Below are positions 1 to 7,322 of a stretch of DNA of 64,000 nucleotides, in pieces. The stretch is from Colimorpha_A sp900556615 (lineage in GTDB: Bacteria; Bacillota; Clostridia; Oscillospirales; CAG-272). Position numbers and translations under genes: made by a program. Below the pieces are notes generated by a model that saw only the letters and a program-made list of their open reading frames with translations, ran no database searches and was not told the DNA's origin. Numbering within the stretch: position 1 is the first letter of the stretch; every line of letters starts with the position of its first letter. The stretch spans positions 62,001 through 126,000 of the forward strand of contig CAVBUH010000030.1 of assembly GCA_963598415.1 (NCBI GenBank). The letters are read 5' to 3'.

Positions 1-276
1 TCCGAAATATCCGAAAAGATCATCTATTTCGGCCCGATGGGCTGCCGTACCGGTTTTTATTTGCTTGTGCGCGGTGAAAAGCCGGAAAAGGTGCTTTCGG
101 TGCTGAAAAAAGCGCTTTCCGATATTTTGTCCTACGAGGGAGAGGTTTTCGGTGCAAGCAGAACGGAGTGCGGAAATTATAAAGAGCTTGACCTTGCAAG
201 CGCAAAAAAGGAATGCGAGAGATATCTTGCCGTTCTGAACGGAAAGGAGAACGATTTTAAATATGCGGAAGCTTGA
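1..276 (+). CDS. luxS: S-ribosylhomocysteine lyase (LuxS), 3' part only
   Basis: The gene begins before the window; the frame is open from base 1 to the TGA at 274-276. The visible part shows the LuxS signature GPMGCRTGFYL and the segment ECGNYKELDL, whose cysteine is the third metal ligand in the family. The two N-terminal histidine ligands lie outside the window. LuxS cleaves S-ribosylhomocysteine to homocysteine and the autoinducer-2 precursor in the cytosol. The last 14 bp overlap mtnN, which makes its substrate in the same activated methyl cycle, so the two are probably translationally coupled. Confidence 0.95.
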   Translation, partial: SEISEKIIYFGPMGCRTGFYLLVRGEKPEKVLSVLKKALSDILSYEGEVFGASRTECGNYKELDLASAKKECERYLAVLNGKENDFKYAEA

Positions 277-967
277 TTTTACGGTCGGTGTTATTGCCGC
301 TATGAAAATGGAGGCGGAGGATATCATTTCCGCTATGACGGATATAACCGAGAGGGAAATAAGCGGCATACGTTTTTGTACGGGAAAGCTTTACGGAATA
401 AACTGCGTTACTGCCGTATGCGGAATCGGGAAGGTGTTTGCCGCCGTTTGCGCGCAGACCATGATACTGGAATATGCCCCTGACCTTATCATCAATACGG
501 GAGTTGCGGGAACGCTTACCGAGAAGCTGTCAATAGGCGATATCATTATCGCGGACAAGCTGGTTCAGCATGATATGGACACTTCGGCTCTCGGGGATCC
601 TGTCGGTATGATTTCCGGAATCAATTTAGTCTATCTTCCCTGCAGCGGGGAATACTCCGAGCTTCTTATGACGGCAGCAGAAGACCTTGACCGGGTAAAA
701 CGATTGAGAGGGACGATTGCCTCCGGGGATCGGTTTATGTGCGACAGCACGGAAAAAAAGCGCGTGTCGTCACTTTTCGGAGCGGCGGCATGTGAGATGG
801 AGGGGGCTTCCATCGCTCAGGTTTGCTATATAAACAATCTTCCGTGTTGTGTAATGAGGGCTATTTCCGACGGAGGCGACGAGTCGGCTTCGGTTGACTA
901 TCCTGCTTTTGCCAAGGCGGCGGAAAAAAGCGCCTCAGTTATCAAGCGCTTTTTCTTACTTCTCTGA
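263..967 (+). CDS. mtnN: 5'-methylthioadenosine/S-adenosylhomocysteine nucleosidase
   Basis: A 234-residue protein of normal family length. It hydrolyses MTA and SAH to adenine plus the thioribose product and so feeds LuxS. Family landmarks are visible: the N-terminal GVIAAMKMEAE (Glu17 equals the catalytic Glu of the AMEEE motif), the nucleoside-binding CEMEGAS near residues 177-183, and the catalytic Asp203 in AISDGGDE. It overlaps luxS by 14 bp, which supports this start. Its 3' end overlaps the convergent gene at 956-1822 by 12 bp, so there is no room for a dedicated terminator between them. Confidence 0.95.
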   Translation: MRKLDFTVGVIAAMKMEAEDIISAMTDITEREISGIRFCTGKLYGINCVTAVCGIGKVFAAVCAQTMILEYAPDLIINTGVAGTLTEKLSIGDIIIADKLVQHDMDTSALGDPVGMISGINLVYLPCSGEYSELLMTAAEDLDRVKRLRGTIASGDRFMCDSTEKKRVSSLFGAAACEMEGASIAQVCYINNLPCCVMRAISDGGDESASVDYPAFAKAAEKSASVIKRFFLLL

Positions 968-1822
968 TACAAGAAAAAGACAAAGCTCGCATTGATCAGA
1001 AGTGATACCGATAGTAATGCTCAGAAGGTCATCATTGAAATAAAGTATTTGTGCTCCGTTTTCATATTCTGAATCGGAGAGAGTCATCTCTGGATATCCG
1101 TTTTCGGAAAGAAAGGCTTCCGCGGCACTCAGGATATCGCTTTCCTTTGCGATGTGGGCGGTATCGGTTTTTCGGTTGATGAGTGCTTTTATCAATCGAC
1201 CGGATTCCGAGCTGTATTCGGCATACGACTGTGCGGTGCGAAAGCCGAAGATCATTCCTTTTCCTGCTCGGTAAGAGTATTCTTTGAGCTTTGACTTTTC
1301 TCCGAGAAGCGCGGATGCCGCTTTTTTAAAGTCGTCTTTTCCGTTGTCGTTGGGTTCTGTCGGCATGACTACGGTTGGGAGAACGTCTCCGCTTTCTTCG
1401 GGGTATGAAGGTATACCAAGTCCTGATGCCCTCCATCCTGACATATATGAGGAGCTTCTTGACTGCGAGAGAAATCGCAGCAGCTCGGAGCAATAGCTTC
1501 CGGCACGTTCTGCCGCTTTATTATCGTTTTTTGAGACATAAATATCAGAGCAGAATGCTGCTGCTGAGCTTTCCTCCTCGGCAGAGAGAGGCAGGTTTGA
1601 AAAGCAGAAGGCGATTTGCGAGGATAGTGACGAATCGGATGTCCTGTAATATTCGCTGAGCACTGATACAAGCGACTCATAGGACCGGGAGAATATTCCG
1701 TTTTTGTATTCAGCATATTCTTTTTCGCATAAATAATATTTGACGGCGAATACTCCGATAACAAGCAGAAGAATACCGGATATGCTTATTTCGAGAAAGA
1801 TTCTGAAGCCTTGCTTTTTCAT
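956..1822 (-). CDS. membrane-anchored protein, weakly YpeB-like
   Basis: This is a 288-residue protein I cannot assign firmly. Residues 9-30 form one membrane segment with a basic N-terminus, leaving an extracytoplasmic domain. The first half contains repeated patterns of small and aromatic residues with SNLPLSAEEE, which recalls the N-terminal repeats of the spore germination factor YpeB. The C-terminal 60 residues (AAEAFLSENGYPEM onward) resemble a PepSY module. This comparison is from memory and the similarity is weak. No sleB-like partner lies beside it. The ribosome-binding site is unusually far from the ATG, with a palindrome in between (see 1820-1853). Confidence 0.55.
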   Translation of the reverse strand: MKKQGFRIFLEISISGILLLVIGVFAVKYYLCEKEYAEYKNGIFSRSYESLVSVLSEYYRTSDSSLSSQIAFCFSNLPLSAEEESSAAAFCSDIYVSKNDNKAAERAGSYCSELLRFLSQSRSSSYMSGWRASGLGIPSYPEESGDVLPTVVMPTEPNDNGKDDFKKAASALLGEKSKLKEYSYRAGKGMIFGFRTAQSYAEYSSESGRLIKALINRKTDTAHIAKESDILSAAEAFLSENGYPEMTLSDSEYENGAQILYFNDDLLSITIGITSDQCELCLFLVSEK

Positions 1823-1853
1823 TTTACCGTAGGGCGTGCACGCCCGCTCCTTT
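1820..1853 (-). promoter_or_regulatory. distant ribosome-binding site with an intervening palindrome
   Basis: On the minus strand an AAAGGAG Shine-Dalgarno lies about 24 nt before the ATG at 1822. Between them is a perfect palindrome, GGGCGTGCACGCCC (1832-1845). If it folds, the effective spacing drops to about 10 nt. No closer ribosome-binding site or alternative start is visible. Confidence 0.4.
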
Positions 1854-1935
1854 CTTGATAAAAAGGTTGAAAATACGCTTTACAAGATGATTTTTTTCTG
1901 ATATAATTTAGTATAAAGTGATGTTATGTTATTTT

Positions 1936-2267
1936 AGGAAGCACTGCCGGGTTGACGGCTTGCGCCTTAACGGGCATATCTGCCTGTCCGTTTCCCGTTA
2001 TACCTCAGAGCGCCTCTAAAAAATCACTGCCCAAAATCGGCTCGAGTTGTTTTCCGTCATTCGTCACAAAAATCTTTGACAGGATGGATACGCTGTCTGC
2101 AGAATTTTGGTTTTGACCGACGACTGCCGTCTGTGAACATTGATTTTTTAGGGATACCCTTCACAAATTTCGTTGGGAGAGAAGTCGTTCCTGTCTCTTC
2201 AATTGGTATTGTATGACGAAAAATAGGACTGCGCGTTTCTGCCGTAGGAATTATGCGATATTACTTT
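1936..2267 (-). repeat. family A repeat, decayed copy interrupted by a family B element
   Basis: The left part (1936-2008) and right part (about 2162-2267) match consecutive segments of the family A repeats at 6084 and 15096. Landmarks on the right are CTTCACAAATTTCGT, the loop around GTATTGTATGACG, and the terminal TGCGATATTACTTT, a decayed form of TGCGGTATTGCCTT. The middle is replaced by a family B element (2009-2161). Orientation is as in the 15096 copy. Confidence 0.7.
2009..2161 (+). repeat. family B repeat (about 150 bp), copy 1, nested in family A
   Basis: The sequence from GCGCCTCTAAAAAATCAC to ATTTTTTAGGGATACCC is about 80% identical by eye to the copy at 2314-2468 and has roughly inverted ends. 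It interrupts a family A element. TACC-like sequence flanks both junctions, a possible target duplication. Confidence 0.7.
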
Positions 2268-2313
2268 ACTTTTATTCTGTGCATTTTTTAATAAAATAAA
2301 CGGTTATAATATC

Positions 2314-2468
2314 AAGGGCACCTCTAAAACATCACTGTCCAAAAGCGGCTCGAACTGTTTTCCGTTATTCGTTACCAAAATCCTTGACAGATGGATACGC
2401 TGTCTGCGGAATTTTGGTTTTGACTGGCGACTGCTGCCTATGAATATTGAATTTTTTGAGATGCCCTT
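2314..2468 (+). repeat. family B repeat, copy 2
   Basis: This copy runs from AAGGGCACCTCTAAAA to TTTTTTGAGATGCCCTT; its two ends are imperfect inverted repeats of about 17 bp. There is no coding capacity. The structure is that of a miniature inverted-repeat element. A 15-bp piece of the same end (GCGCCTCTAAAAAAT) recurs at 36600-36614. Confidence 0.7.
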
Positions 2469-2590
2469 AAGGAATCACTGAATCAATCGTCAACGGATCT
2501 TTTCGGCAGATTTTATTGACTGCATCGTAAAAAAACTTGAAATATGAACCATATCCTGTGTTTTTTGCCTTTCCGTTCAAAAAATCATCT

Positions 2591-2640
2591 CTACTCGGCT
2601 GTCCTCCGGCTTCATGCCGCAGGAAGTCAGGGATAGTATT
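2591..2640 (-). pseudogene. fragment of a foldase-type lipoprotein gene (signal peptide/lipobox region)
   Basis: Fifty bases match 22803-22852, inside the lipoprotein gene at 21916-22890, with only two mismatches. On the minus strand they encode ILSLTSCGMKPEDSRV, against ILSLTSCGVKPEDSRV in the intact gene. The frame is closed by a stop just upstream and another shortly downstream, so this is a non-functional duplicate. The next 110 bases (2470-2580) hold an unrecognised minus-strand open frame with no start. Confidence 0.75.
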
Positions 2641-2786
2641 CAGAAAGCTGCATAGCCGATTGGTTTAGCGATTCCGTAAAGACAGGATGGTTTGTTTCCG
2701 TATCAATAGCTTCCTGTTTCGTTTTCTGTATTTGGAGGAATCTGAATCAGATACCGGGGCTCGGAAAAATTTTGTAGAAAGGACAG

Positions 2787-2803
2787 CCTTTGTTAAGCAA
2801 AGG
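2787..2803 (+). promoter_or_regulatory. hairpin covering the darA ribosome-binding site
   Basis: CCTTTG pairs perfectly with CAAAGG across a TTAAG loop. The right arm is the only Shine-Dalgarno-like sequence (AAAGG) before the darA ATG at 2817, so folding would hide it. Confidence 0.35.
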
Positions 2804-2816
2804 TTAGTTATTTGTT

Positions 2817-3140
2817 ATGAAGCTTATTCTTGCTATCGTCAATAATGATGACGCTCATTTTGTGAATTCAAGCCTGAGTAAATCCGGTTTTTTGGTTACA
2901 AAGATATCTTCCACCGGAGGATTTCTTATGAACGGTAATTCTACCTTCCTCATGGGAGTGAATAACGAAGATGTTGACAAGGCGATTGATATTATAAAAA
3001 ACAATTCCAAGAAGAGAGTGCAGAACGTACCGCTTGATATGAATTATAATGGAACGGGCTGTGCCCAGCCTGCCGGAACCGTTACTGTCGGCGGAGCTAC
3101 GGTATTTGTTCTGAATGTGGAAGATTGCAGGCATCTGTAA
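2817..3140 (+). CDS. darA: cyclic-di-AMP receptor protein (DarA/PstA, PII-like)
   Basis: A 107-residue PII-like protein. Characteristic pieces are KLILAIVNNDDA at the start, the ligand-binding KISSTGGFLMNGNSTFLMG (residues 30-48), and the C-terminal GGATVFVLNVEDCRHL. Family members form trimers that bind cyclic-di-AMP; the downstream target is not known from sequence. The stop codon TAA overlaps the ATG of holB in the string TAATG, the classic darA-holB-ricT arrangement of Bacillota. The likely ribosome-binding site lies inside a small hairpin (2787-2803). Confidence 0.95.
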   Translation: MKLILAIVNNDDAHFVNSSLSKSGFLVTKISSTGGFLMNGNSTFLMGVNNEDVDKAIDIIKNNSKKRVQNVPLDMNYNGTGCAQPAGTVTVGGATVFVLNVEDCRHL

Positions 3141-4168
3141 TGACAAATTTCAGCGCATATGACGCAGTTTTCGGAAACGAAGCGCTGAAAAAAGCCTTCT
3201 CCGGGTTTACCGAAAAATCGGCTTTTCCCAATTCAGTCATTATAAGCGGGAGAAGAGGAAGCGGAAAGCTGACTTTCGCCCGTCTTGAGGCGATGTCTGT
3301 TTCCTGCCGGAATGAGAAAAAGCCTTGTCTTGAATGCGAATCATGCCGAAAGATCGCTGCTGATATTTCACCGGATGTTATATTGGTTTCGGCACAGAAG
3401 GACAGAAAAACGATCGGGATTGAGGCTGTGAGAAATATACGGGAATCCGCCTATATTGCCCCTAATGATTTAAGTTCAAAGTTTTATATTATTAAAGACG
3501 CCGATACCATGACAGTGCAGGCGCAGAATGCCCTGCTTAAGCTGTTTGAAGAACCTCCTGCGAATGTTTATTTTATACTTCTTTGTTCATCTGCGACGGG
3601 ACTTCTTCCCACTGTTCGTTCCAGAGCGCCGGAGCTTCGCACAGAGCTTTTCGGAGATGAAAACATGAGAGAGCTTTTAATCACTCACAGTAGCAAGGCT
3701 AAAGAGCTTTATGCTTCGGACCGCGACGGCTTTGAGAAAGTTCTTCGTTTGGCGGGAGGGAGCTACGGCGAGGCTCTCAGATTGATCGGTGTATCAGATA
3801 AAAAAATGTTTGCGTTTTTTTCCTCAGTAGTTCGTGTGATTGATGCGCTTTCACGGGGAAACCGAGACGATTTTTTGTTAGCGATATTAGAGGAAGCATA
3901 TACCAGAGACAATTTGGTCAGACTTTTTGAACTCATGCTTGCAGCGGTACGCGATATGACGGCGGCAAAAAAACTGAGAGGCGAATTTGAGCTTATGTTC
4001 TATTCTGATATTTCCTCAGCGCGGTTTGCTTCAGCGCCTTTTACCCTGAAAGGACTTCTGGACCTTTGTTCGGTGCTTCAGGAAGCGCAGGCACAGGTTT
4101 CGGATATTAATGTCAATGTTCAGACAGCGGCGTTGGTTTTTGCCGACAAGCTGTGGAATGTAAAATGA
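3140..4168 (+). CDS. holB: DNA polymerase III subunit delta' (clamp-loader)
   Basis: This is a 342-residue AAA+ clamp-loader subunit. It shows a Walker A-like GRRGSGK at residues 37-43, a zinc module of cysteines at 56, 63, 66 and 69, and the sensor region QNALLKLFEEPP followed by RSRA. The ATG at 3140 overlaps the darA stop, giving tight coupling. A TTG 15 bases earlier is also in frame but less likely. Together with delta, gamma/tau and the beta clamp it loads the clamp during replication. Its C-terminus is of normal length. Confidence 0.92.
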   Translation: MTNFSAYDAVFGNEALKKAFSGFTEKSAFPNSVIISGRRGSGKLTFARLEAMSVSCRNEKKPCLECESCRKIAADISPDVILVSAQKDRKTIGIEAVRNIRESAYIAPNDLSSKFYIIKDADTMTVQAQNALLKLFEEPPANVYFILLCSSATGLLPTVRSRAPELRTELFGDENMRELLITHSSKAKELYASDRDGFEKVLRLAGGSYGEALRLIGVSDKKMFAFFSSVVRVIDALSRGNRDDFLLAILEEAYTRDNLVRLFELMLAAVRDMTAAKKLRGEFELMFYSDISSARFASAPFTLKGLLDLCSVLQEAQAQVSDINVNVQTAALVFADKLWNVK

Positions 4169-4192
4169 CAATGACAGGAGGTGCCTTTCAAA

Positions 4193-4276
4193 ATGAAGGG
4201 ATGCTGCTGTCAATCGGAGGGACAGCTTTTCATCGGTTTCAATGCTGCATTGAATGAAAAGGCAATCCTGAATTAA
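4193..4276 (+). CDS. possible 27-residue cysteine-rich small protein
   Basis: A short frame starts at an ATG 10 nt after AGGAGG, the strongest ribosome-binding site in the holB-ricT gap. The product begins MKGCCCQ and ends KAILN. It lies between holB and ricT on the same strand. The same stretch may instead form a leader or attenuator for ricT. I do not recognise it; the call rests only on the ribosome-binding site and gene order. Confidence 0.3.
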   Translation: MKGCCCQSEGQLFIGFNAALNEKAILN

Positions 4277-4354
4277 TAGTAAGTTATGGACAGCAAGACC
4301 GCGTCCTTCCGGCATGACGCGGCGATACCGATGCCGGAGAAACGGATATAAATA

Positions 4355-5518
4355 ATGGAAACAGAAAACAGTAAAATAAAAAAGGTTCCTGCCGAGCCGG
4401 AAAGTCGGAAATCGGAGGGGAACGCAAAAAAGCAAAAGCAGCGTCAAATCGGACAGCGCCGAAAGCAGCAGAAGCCGCGCCGTCAGCAGAACGGAGAAAC
4501 GGTGGTTTTTTCCGATGGGAGTTCTGAAACGATTGAACAAGAGAACACCGTAAAGAAAAAACAACCGGTCGCGGAGAGTCCGGCGTCTCAACGGAAGCCT
4601 GTCGAACCTCCGACTGAAACACAGGAGAAAAAAGAATATGAGGTAATCGGTGTAAGATTTAAACAGAATGGTAAGGTGTATTACTTCGATCCTGCCGGAA
4701 TGATTTTGGAGAGAGATGCACACGTTATTGTTGATACGGCACGCGGTATTGAATACGGAATCGTCTCAATGGCAAATCGTTTTGTTTCTGCTGAAGAAGT
4801 CGTACTCCCTCTTAGAAAGGCGATAAGATCGGCGACGGAAGAAGACGAAAGAAAGCACGAAAGAAATCTTGAACGGGAAACCGAAGCATATAATCTCTGC
4901 CTTTCAAAAATTGAAGAACACCGTTTGGATATGAAGCTTGTCGATGTGGAATATACCTTTGACAATACAAAGCTGCTTTTTTATTTCACTGCCGAGGGGC
5001 GCGTCGACTTCAGAGAGCTTGTTAAGGATCTTGCATCGGTATTTAGAACCAGAATAGAGCTTCGTCAGATCGGTATCAGAGACGAAGCGAAGCTTATGGG
5101 AGGTCTTGGCGTCTGCGGTCGTCCTTTCTGCTGTGCCAGCTTTTTGTCTGATTTTGTTCAGGTTTCCATAAAAATGGCAAAGGAACAAAATCTTTCGCTC
5201 AATTCTTCAAAGATTTCCGGTGCATGCGGTAGACTGATGTGCTGTCTACGCTACGAATACGACGCTTATACAGAGGAAATTGCCAAGACACCTAAGGTTG
5301 ATACGATTGTCGATACGCCCGATGGGGAGGGCATAGTAGTCGAAGTAAGCCCTCTTGCCGGGCTTTGTAAGGTGTCACTTACAAAAAATCCCGCCTCGGT
5401 ACAGCTCTATCACCGTGATGATTTGAAAATTAAGGGATATGCTAAAGGGAGACGCAAGGGAGACAGCTTTGTTCCCGCCGATTCTGCCGATGAGCTCAAA
5501 AAACTCGAAGAAAATTGA
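4355..5518 (+). CDS. ricT: PSP1-domain regulator of RNA maturation RicT (YaaT)
   Basis: A 387-residue protein whose first 95 residues are a low-complexity Lys/Gln/Pro-rich extension. The PSP1 domain follows (YEVIGVRFKQNGKVYYFDP onward). The cysteine-rich core is intact: CGRPFCC and CGRLMCC, which in RicT carry an Fe-S cluster shared with RicA and RicF. In Bacillus subtilis this complex assists RNase Y-dependent mRNA processing. It follows holB in the same order as in many Bacillota. The long basic tail is unusual and may bind RNA (inference). Confidence 0.93.
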   Translation: METENSKIKKVPAEPESRKSEGNAKKQKQRQIGQRRKQQKPRRQQNGETVVFSDGSSETIEQENTVKKKQPVAESPASQRKPVEPPTETQEKKEYEVIGVRFKQNGKVYYFDPAGMILERDAHVIVDTARGIEYGIVSMANRFVSAEEVVLPLRKAIRSATEEDERKHERNLERETEAYNLCLSKIEEHRLDMKLVDVEYTFDNTKLLFYFTAEGRVDFRELVKDLASVFRTRIELRQIGIRDEAKLMGGLGVCGRPFCCASFLSDFVQVSIKMAKEQNLSLNSSKISGACGRLMCCLRYEYDAYTEEIAKTPKVDTIVDTPDGEGIVVEVSPLAGLCKVSLTKNPASVQLYHRDDLKIKGYAKGRRKGDSFVPADSADELKKLEEN

Positions 5519-5546
5519 TAAATTAAAGGTATTTTTTCAAAACCCG

Positions 5547-5575
5547 TTGATTTATCAAGGAATTTATGCTATAAT
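5547..5575 (+). promoter_or_regulatory. sigma-A promoter for the ferredoxin gene
   Basis: TTGATT (5547-5552) and TATAAT (5570-5575) are separated by 17 bp. They lie 36 bases before the ferredoxin ATG and directly after ricT, so the ferredoxin is its own transcription unit. Confidence 0.8.
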
Positions 5576-5611
5576 GCGATATAGAAATTGTGAAAGGATT
5601 GGTTAACTGCA

Positions 5612-5782
5612 ATGGCATATAAAATCAGTGACGAATGTATCGCTTGCGGTGCATGTGCGGATGAATGTCCTGTAAGCTGCATTGCCGAGAAAGACGGCAA
5701 GTATGTTATCAATGCGGACGATTGCATTGAATGCGGCTCTTGTGCTTCCGTATGTCCTGTCGGAGCACCTGCTCAGGAATAA
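5612..5782 (+). CDS. 2x[4Fe-4S] ferredoxin, clostridial type
   Basis: A 56-residue protein with two CxxCxxCxxxCP motifs: CIACGACADECP near the start and CIECGSCASVCP in the second half. It is the standard low-potential electron carrier of anaerobic Clostridia, used for example by pyruvate:ferredoxin oxidoreductase and hydrogenases. An AAAGGA-like site precedes the ATG by about 14 nt. A strong promoter and a perfect terminator flank it, so it is monocistronic. Confidence 0.96.
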   Translation: MAYKISDECIACGACADECPVSCIAEKDGKYVINADDCIECGSCASVCPVGAPAQE

Positions 5783-5790
5783 TAAAAAAG

Positions 5791-5840
5791 AAATAAACCC
5801 GAAGGTTGCTTCTATGGTCGCCTTCGGGTTTATTTTATTT
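5791..5840 (+). terminator. intrinsic terminator of the ferredoxin gene
   Basis: AAATAAACCCGAAGG and CCTTCGGGTTTATTTT form a long stem with A and T flanks, so it can act in both directions. Confidence 0.9.
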
Positions 5841-5870
5841 AATTAATATTTACGGAATAAGTCAAAAAAG

Positions 5871-6046
5871 CACGGGCTGTTACGTTAAGCAACAAGCCCG
5901 GCATTTTCCCGACTGGGAAAATGCCGAATCGGGTGTTTTTGACTGTATTTTCTTTGGATTATTATGAATTTAAATGGTCAAAATTGCGGATTTCATCCGC
6001 AAAACCCGACTTCGTGGGGCAGTCGCACTAACGTGCGACAGCCCCT
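5871..6046 (+). repeat. family C structured repeat (about 175 bp), copy 1
   Basis: A non-coding array of hairpins: GGGCTGTTACGTTAAGCAAC..., GGCATTTTCCC/GGGAAAATGCC, GCGGATTTCATCCGC and GTCGCACTAACGTGCGAC. A second copy on the opposite strand lies at 21633-21814 and matches almost base for base through the central part. It may be a REP-like element or a conserved RNA. Confidence 0.75.
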
Positions 6047-6083
6047 TCAGAGCATTTTTGATTTGTCTAAGTGCAAGGTTTTT

Positions 6084-6210
6084 AAGGCAATACCGCCGGA
6101 TGCACAGCAAACGCCTTTAGCGCATATTCCTGCGTCTTTTCCATCATACTTCACAAATTTCGTCGGCGGAGGAGTCGCGCTCCTGCCTCCTAAATTGGTA
6201 TTATGGTGTT
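6084..6210 (-). repeat. family A repeat, truncated copy
   Basis: It begins with AAGGCAATACCGCCGG and follows the 15096 copy through CTTCACAAATTTCGTCGG and CTCCTAAATTGGTATT. It then loses similarity, so the far inverted end is missing. The remaining bases to 6489 show no gene that I can support. Confidence 0.7.
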
Positions 6211-6489
6211 TTGCAGAATACAGGTAAGACCTTATCATAAATCCGGGTTAAGCTGACTCTTAAAATATACGGTAGAAGGGGTTTCGCATTTCTCATTCCT
6301 CGGAAGAAAACCGGGCAGGCGTTTTTAGTTCGGCAAAATTCTTATTATCAGTATAACTTTTATGATTACGCCTCTTATACGTTAATCGGATTTTCCGGCA
6401 CAGCCGGCTGAGGAAAGAGCTTTACATCGGATGCGGTATAGGTTTAATGCTTATTTTTGTTTCTATGATGCGGAATTGTTTCAACAGAA

Positions 6490-6527
6490 AAATAAAAACC
6501 GGGCAAGCGCAAGACCCGTTGCCCGTA
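6490..6527 (-). terminator. intrinsic terminator of acpP
   Basis: On the minus strand CGGGCAA pairs with TTGCCCG and is followed by a T-rich tail (TTTTTATTTTT). It lies 45 bases after the acpP stop. Confidence 0.75.
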
Positions 6528-6571
6528 TACCGGATAAATTATATTGTATTAAAACTCCGGTTAAACTCTAA

Positions 6572-6796
6572 TTACATATTGCTTTCCACATATTCAACGA
6601 TGTCGCTGACTGTTACGAGTTCCTCGATATCCTCGTCGGGAATGGTAATACCGAAGCTTTCCTCCATTGCCATAAGCATTTCAACAACATCGAGAGAGTC
6701 TGCTCCGAGATCCTCCATAATTTTAGTGTGTTCGTCGATGATATCGGTATCGATCTGAAGCTGACGCGCAATAATTTCAACAACCTTGTCGTACAT
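6572..6796 (-). CDS. acpP: acyl carrier protein
   Basis: This 74-residue acidic four-helix protein carries GADSLDVVEM, in which Ser34 is the 4'-phosphopantetheine attachment site. It shuttles acyl chains in fatty acid synthesis. The ATG at 6796 gives the usual ACP length; an in-frame TTG 24 bases earlier would add an unusual tail. It stands alone with its own promoter and terminator; no fab genes are visible nearby. Confidence 0.95.
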   Translation of the reverse strand: MYDKVVEIIARQLQIDTDIIDEHTKIMEDLGADSLDVVEMLMAMEESFGITIPDEDIEELVTVSDIVEYVESNM

Positions 6797-6893
6797 AGTA
6801 TTTTTTGATTCTTCCGGCAAACGCCGTTCAACCTTTCCCCTGCGACCGTCTTCCTGACGGCAGGCAATATTTTTTCTTAAATAAACATATAAG

Positions 6894-6921
6894 ATTATAT
6901 CATATAAAATAAAAAATGCAA
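6894..6921 (-). promoter_or_regulatory. promoter of acpP
   Basis: On the minus strand TTGCAT and TATAAT are separated by 16 bp, about 100 bases upstream of the acpP start. Confidence 0.6.
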
Positions 6922-7322
6922 GGGCTTTTTATCTGAAAATAAAATTTTTTGTTCTTTTTCCTCGTTTGCTTGAAAAATTCGGAGACAGGGATTATTTCCT
7001 TTTAAACACGAGAGCTTATGCCAGAGTATAGTAGCTTTATTCTCGGCCGCCGCTGCATTTGATAGAGATAACCCCTATAGTTTATGATCTTGAGGGAGGA
7101 ATATTGGAGTAGGACGAGATAGGAATCAACTATATTAATGTCTGCATAATAACAAAAAACGGATCCCCCTATTTCAAGAAAGATCTGTTTTTTTGTAATT
7201 ATTTTAGGATTTTCCTCGTTAATAAGCTTACAACCAGGAAAGAGAGTATTCATTGAAACCTTCAGTTCTAAAATGAACCCGACGTGTTGTTTTGAGAAAG
7301 CAGATTAGTATCGCTGAATACA
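6922..7322. other. intergenic stretch without a supported gene
   Basis: This is 400 AT-rich bases between the acpP promoter and the lipoprotein gene. A minus-strand frame of 83 codons (7002-7253) has a GAAGG before its ATG but resembles nothing I know. I see no repeat, RNA or terminator with confidence. Confidence 0.4.

Noticed and set aside
4031..4723. Long minus-strand frame opposite holB-ricT
   Set aside because: It is a shadow of two well-supported genes on the plus strand; composition is Leu/Phe/Arg-rich as expected for an antisense frame.
7002..7253. Open frame of 83 codons on the minus strand
   Set aside because: It has a GAAGG before the ATG but no family similarity, odd composition and no neighbouring operon; too weak to list as a gene.
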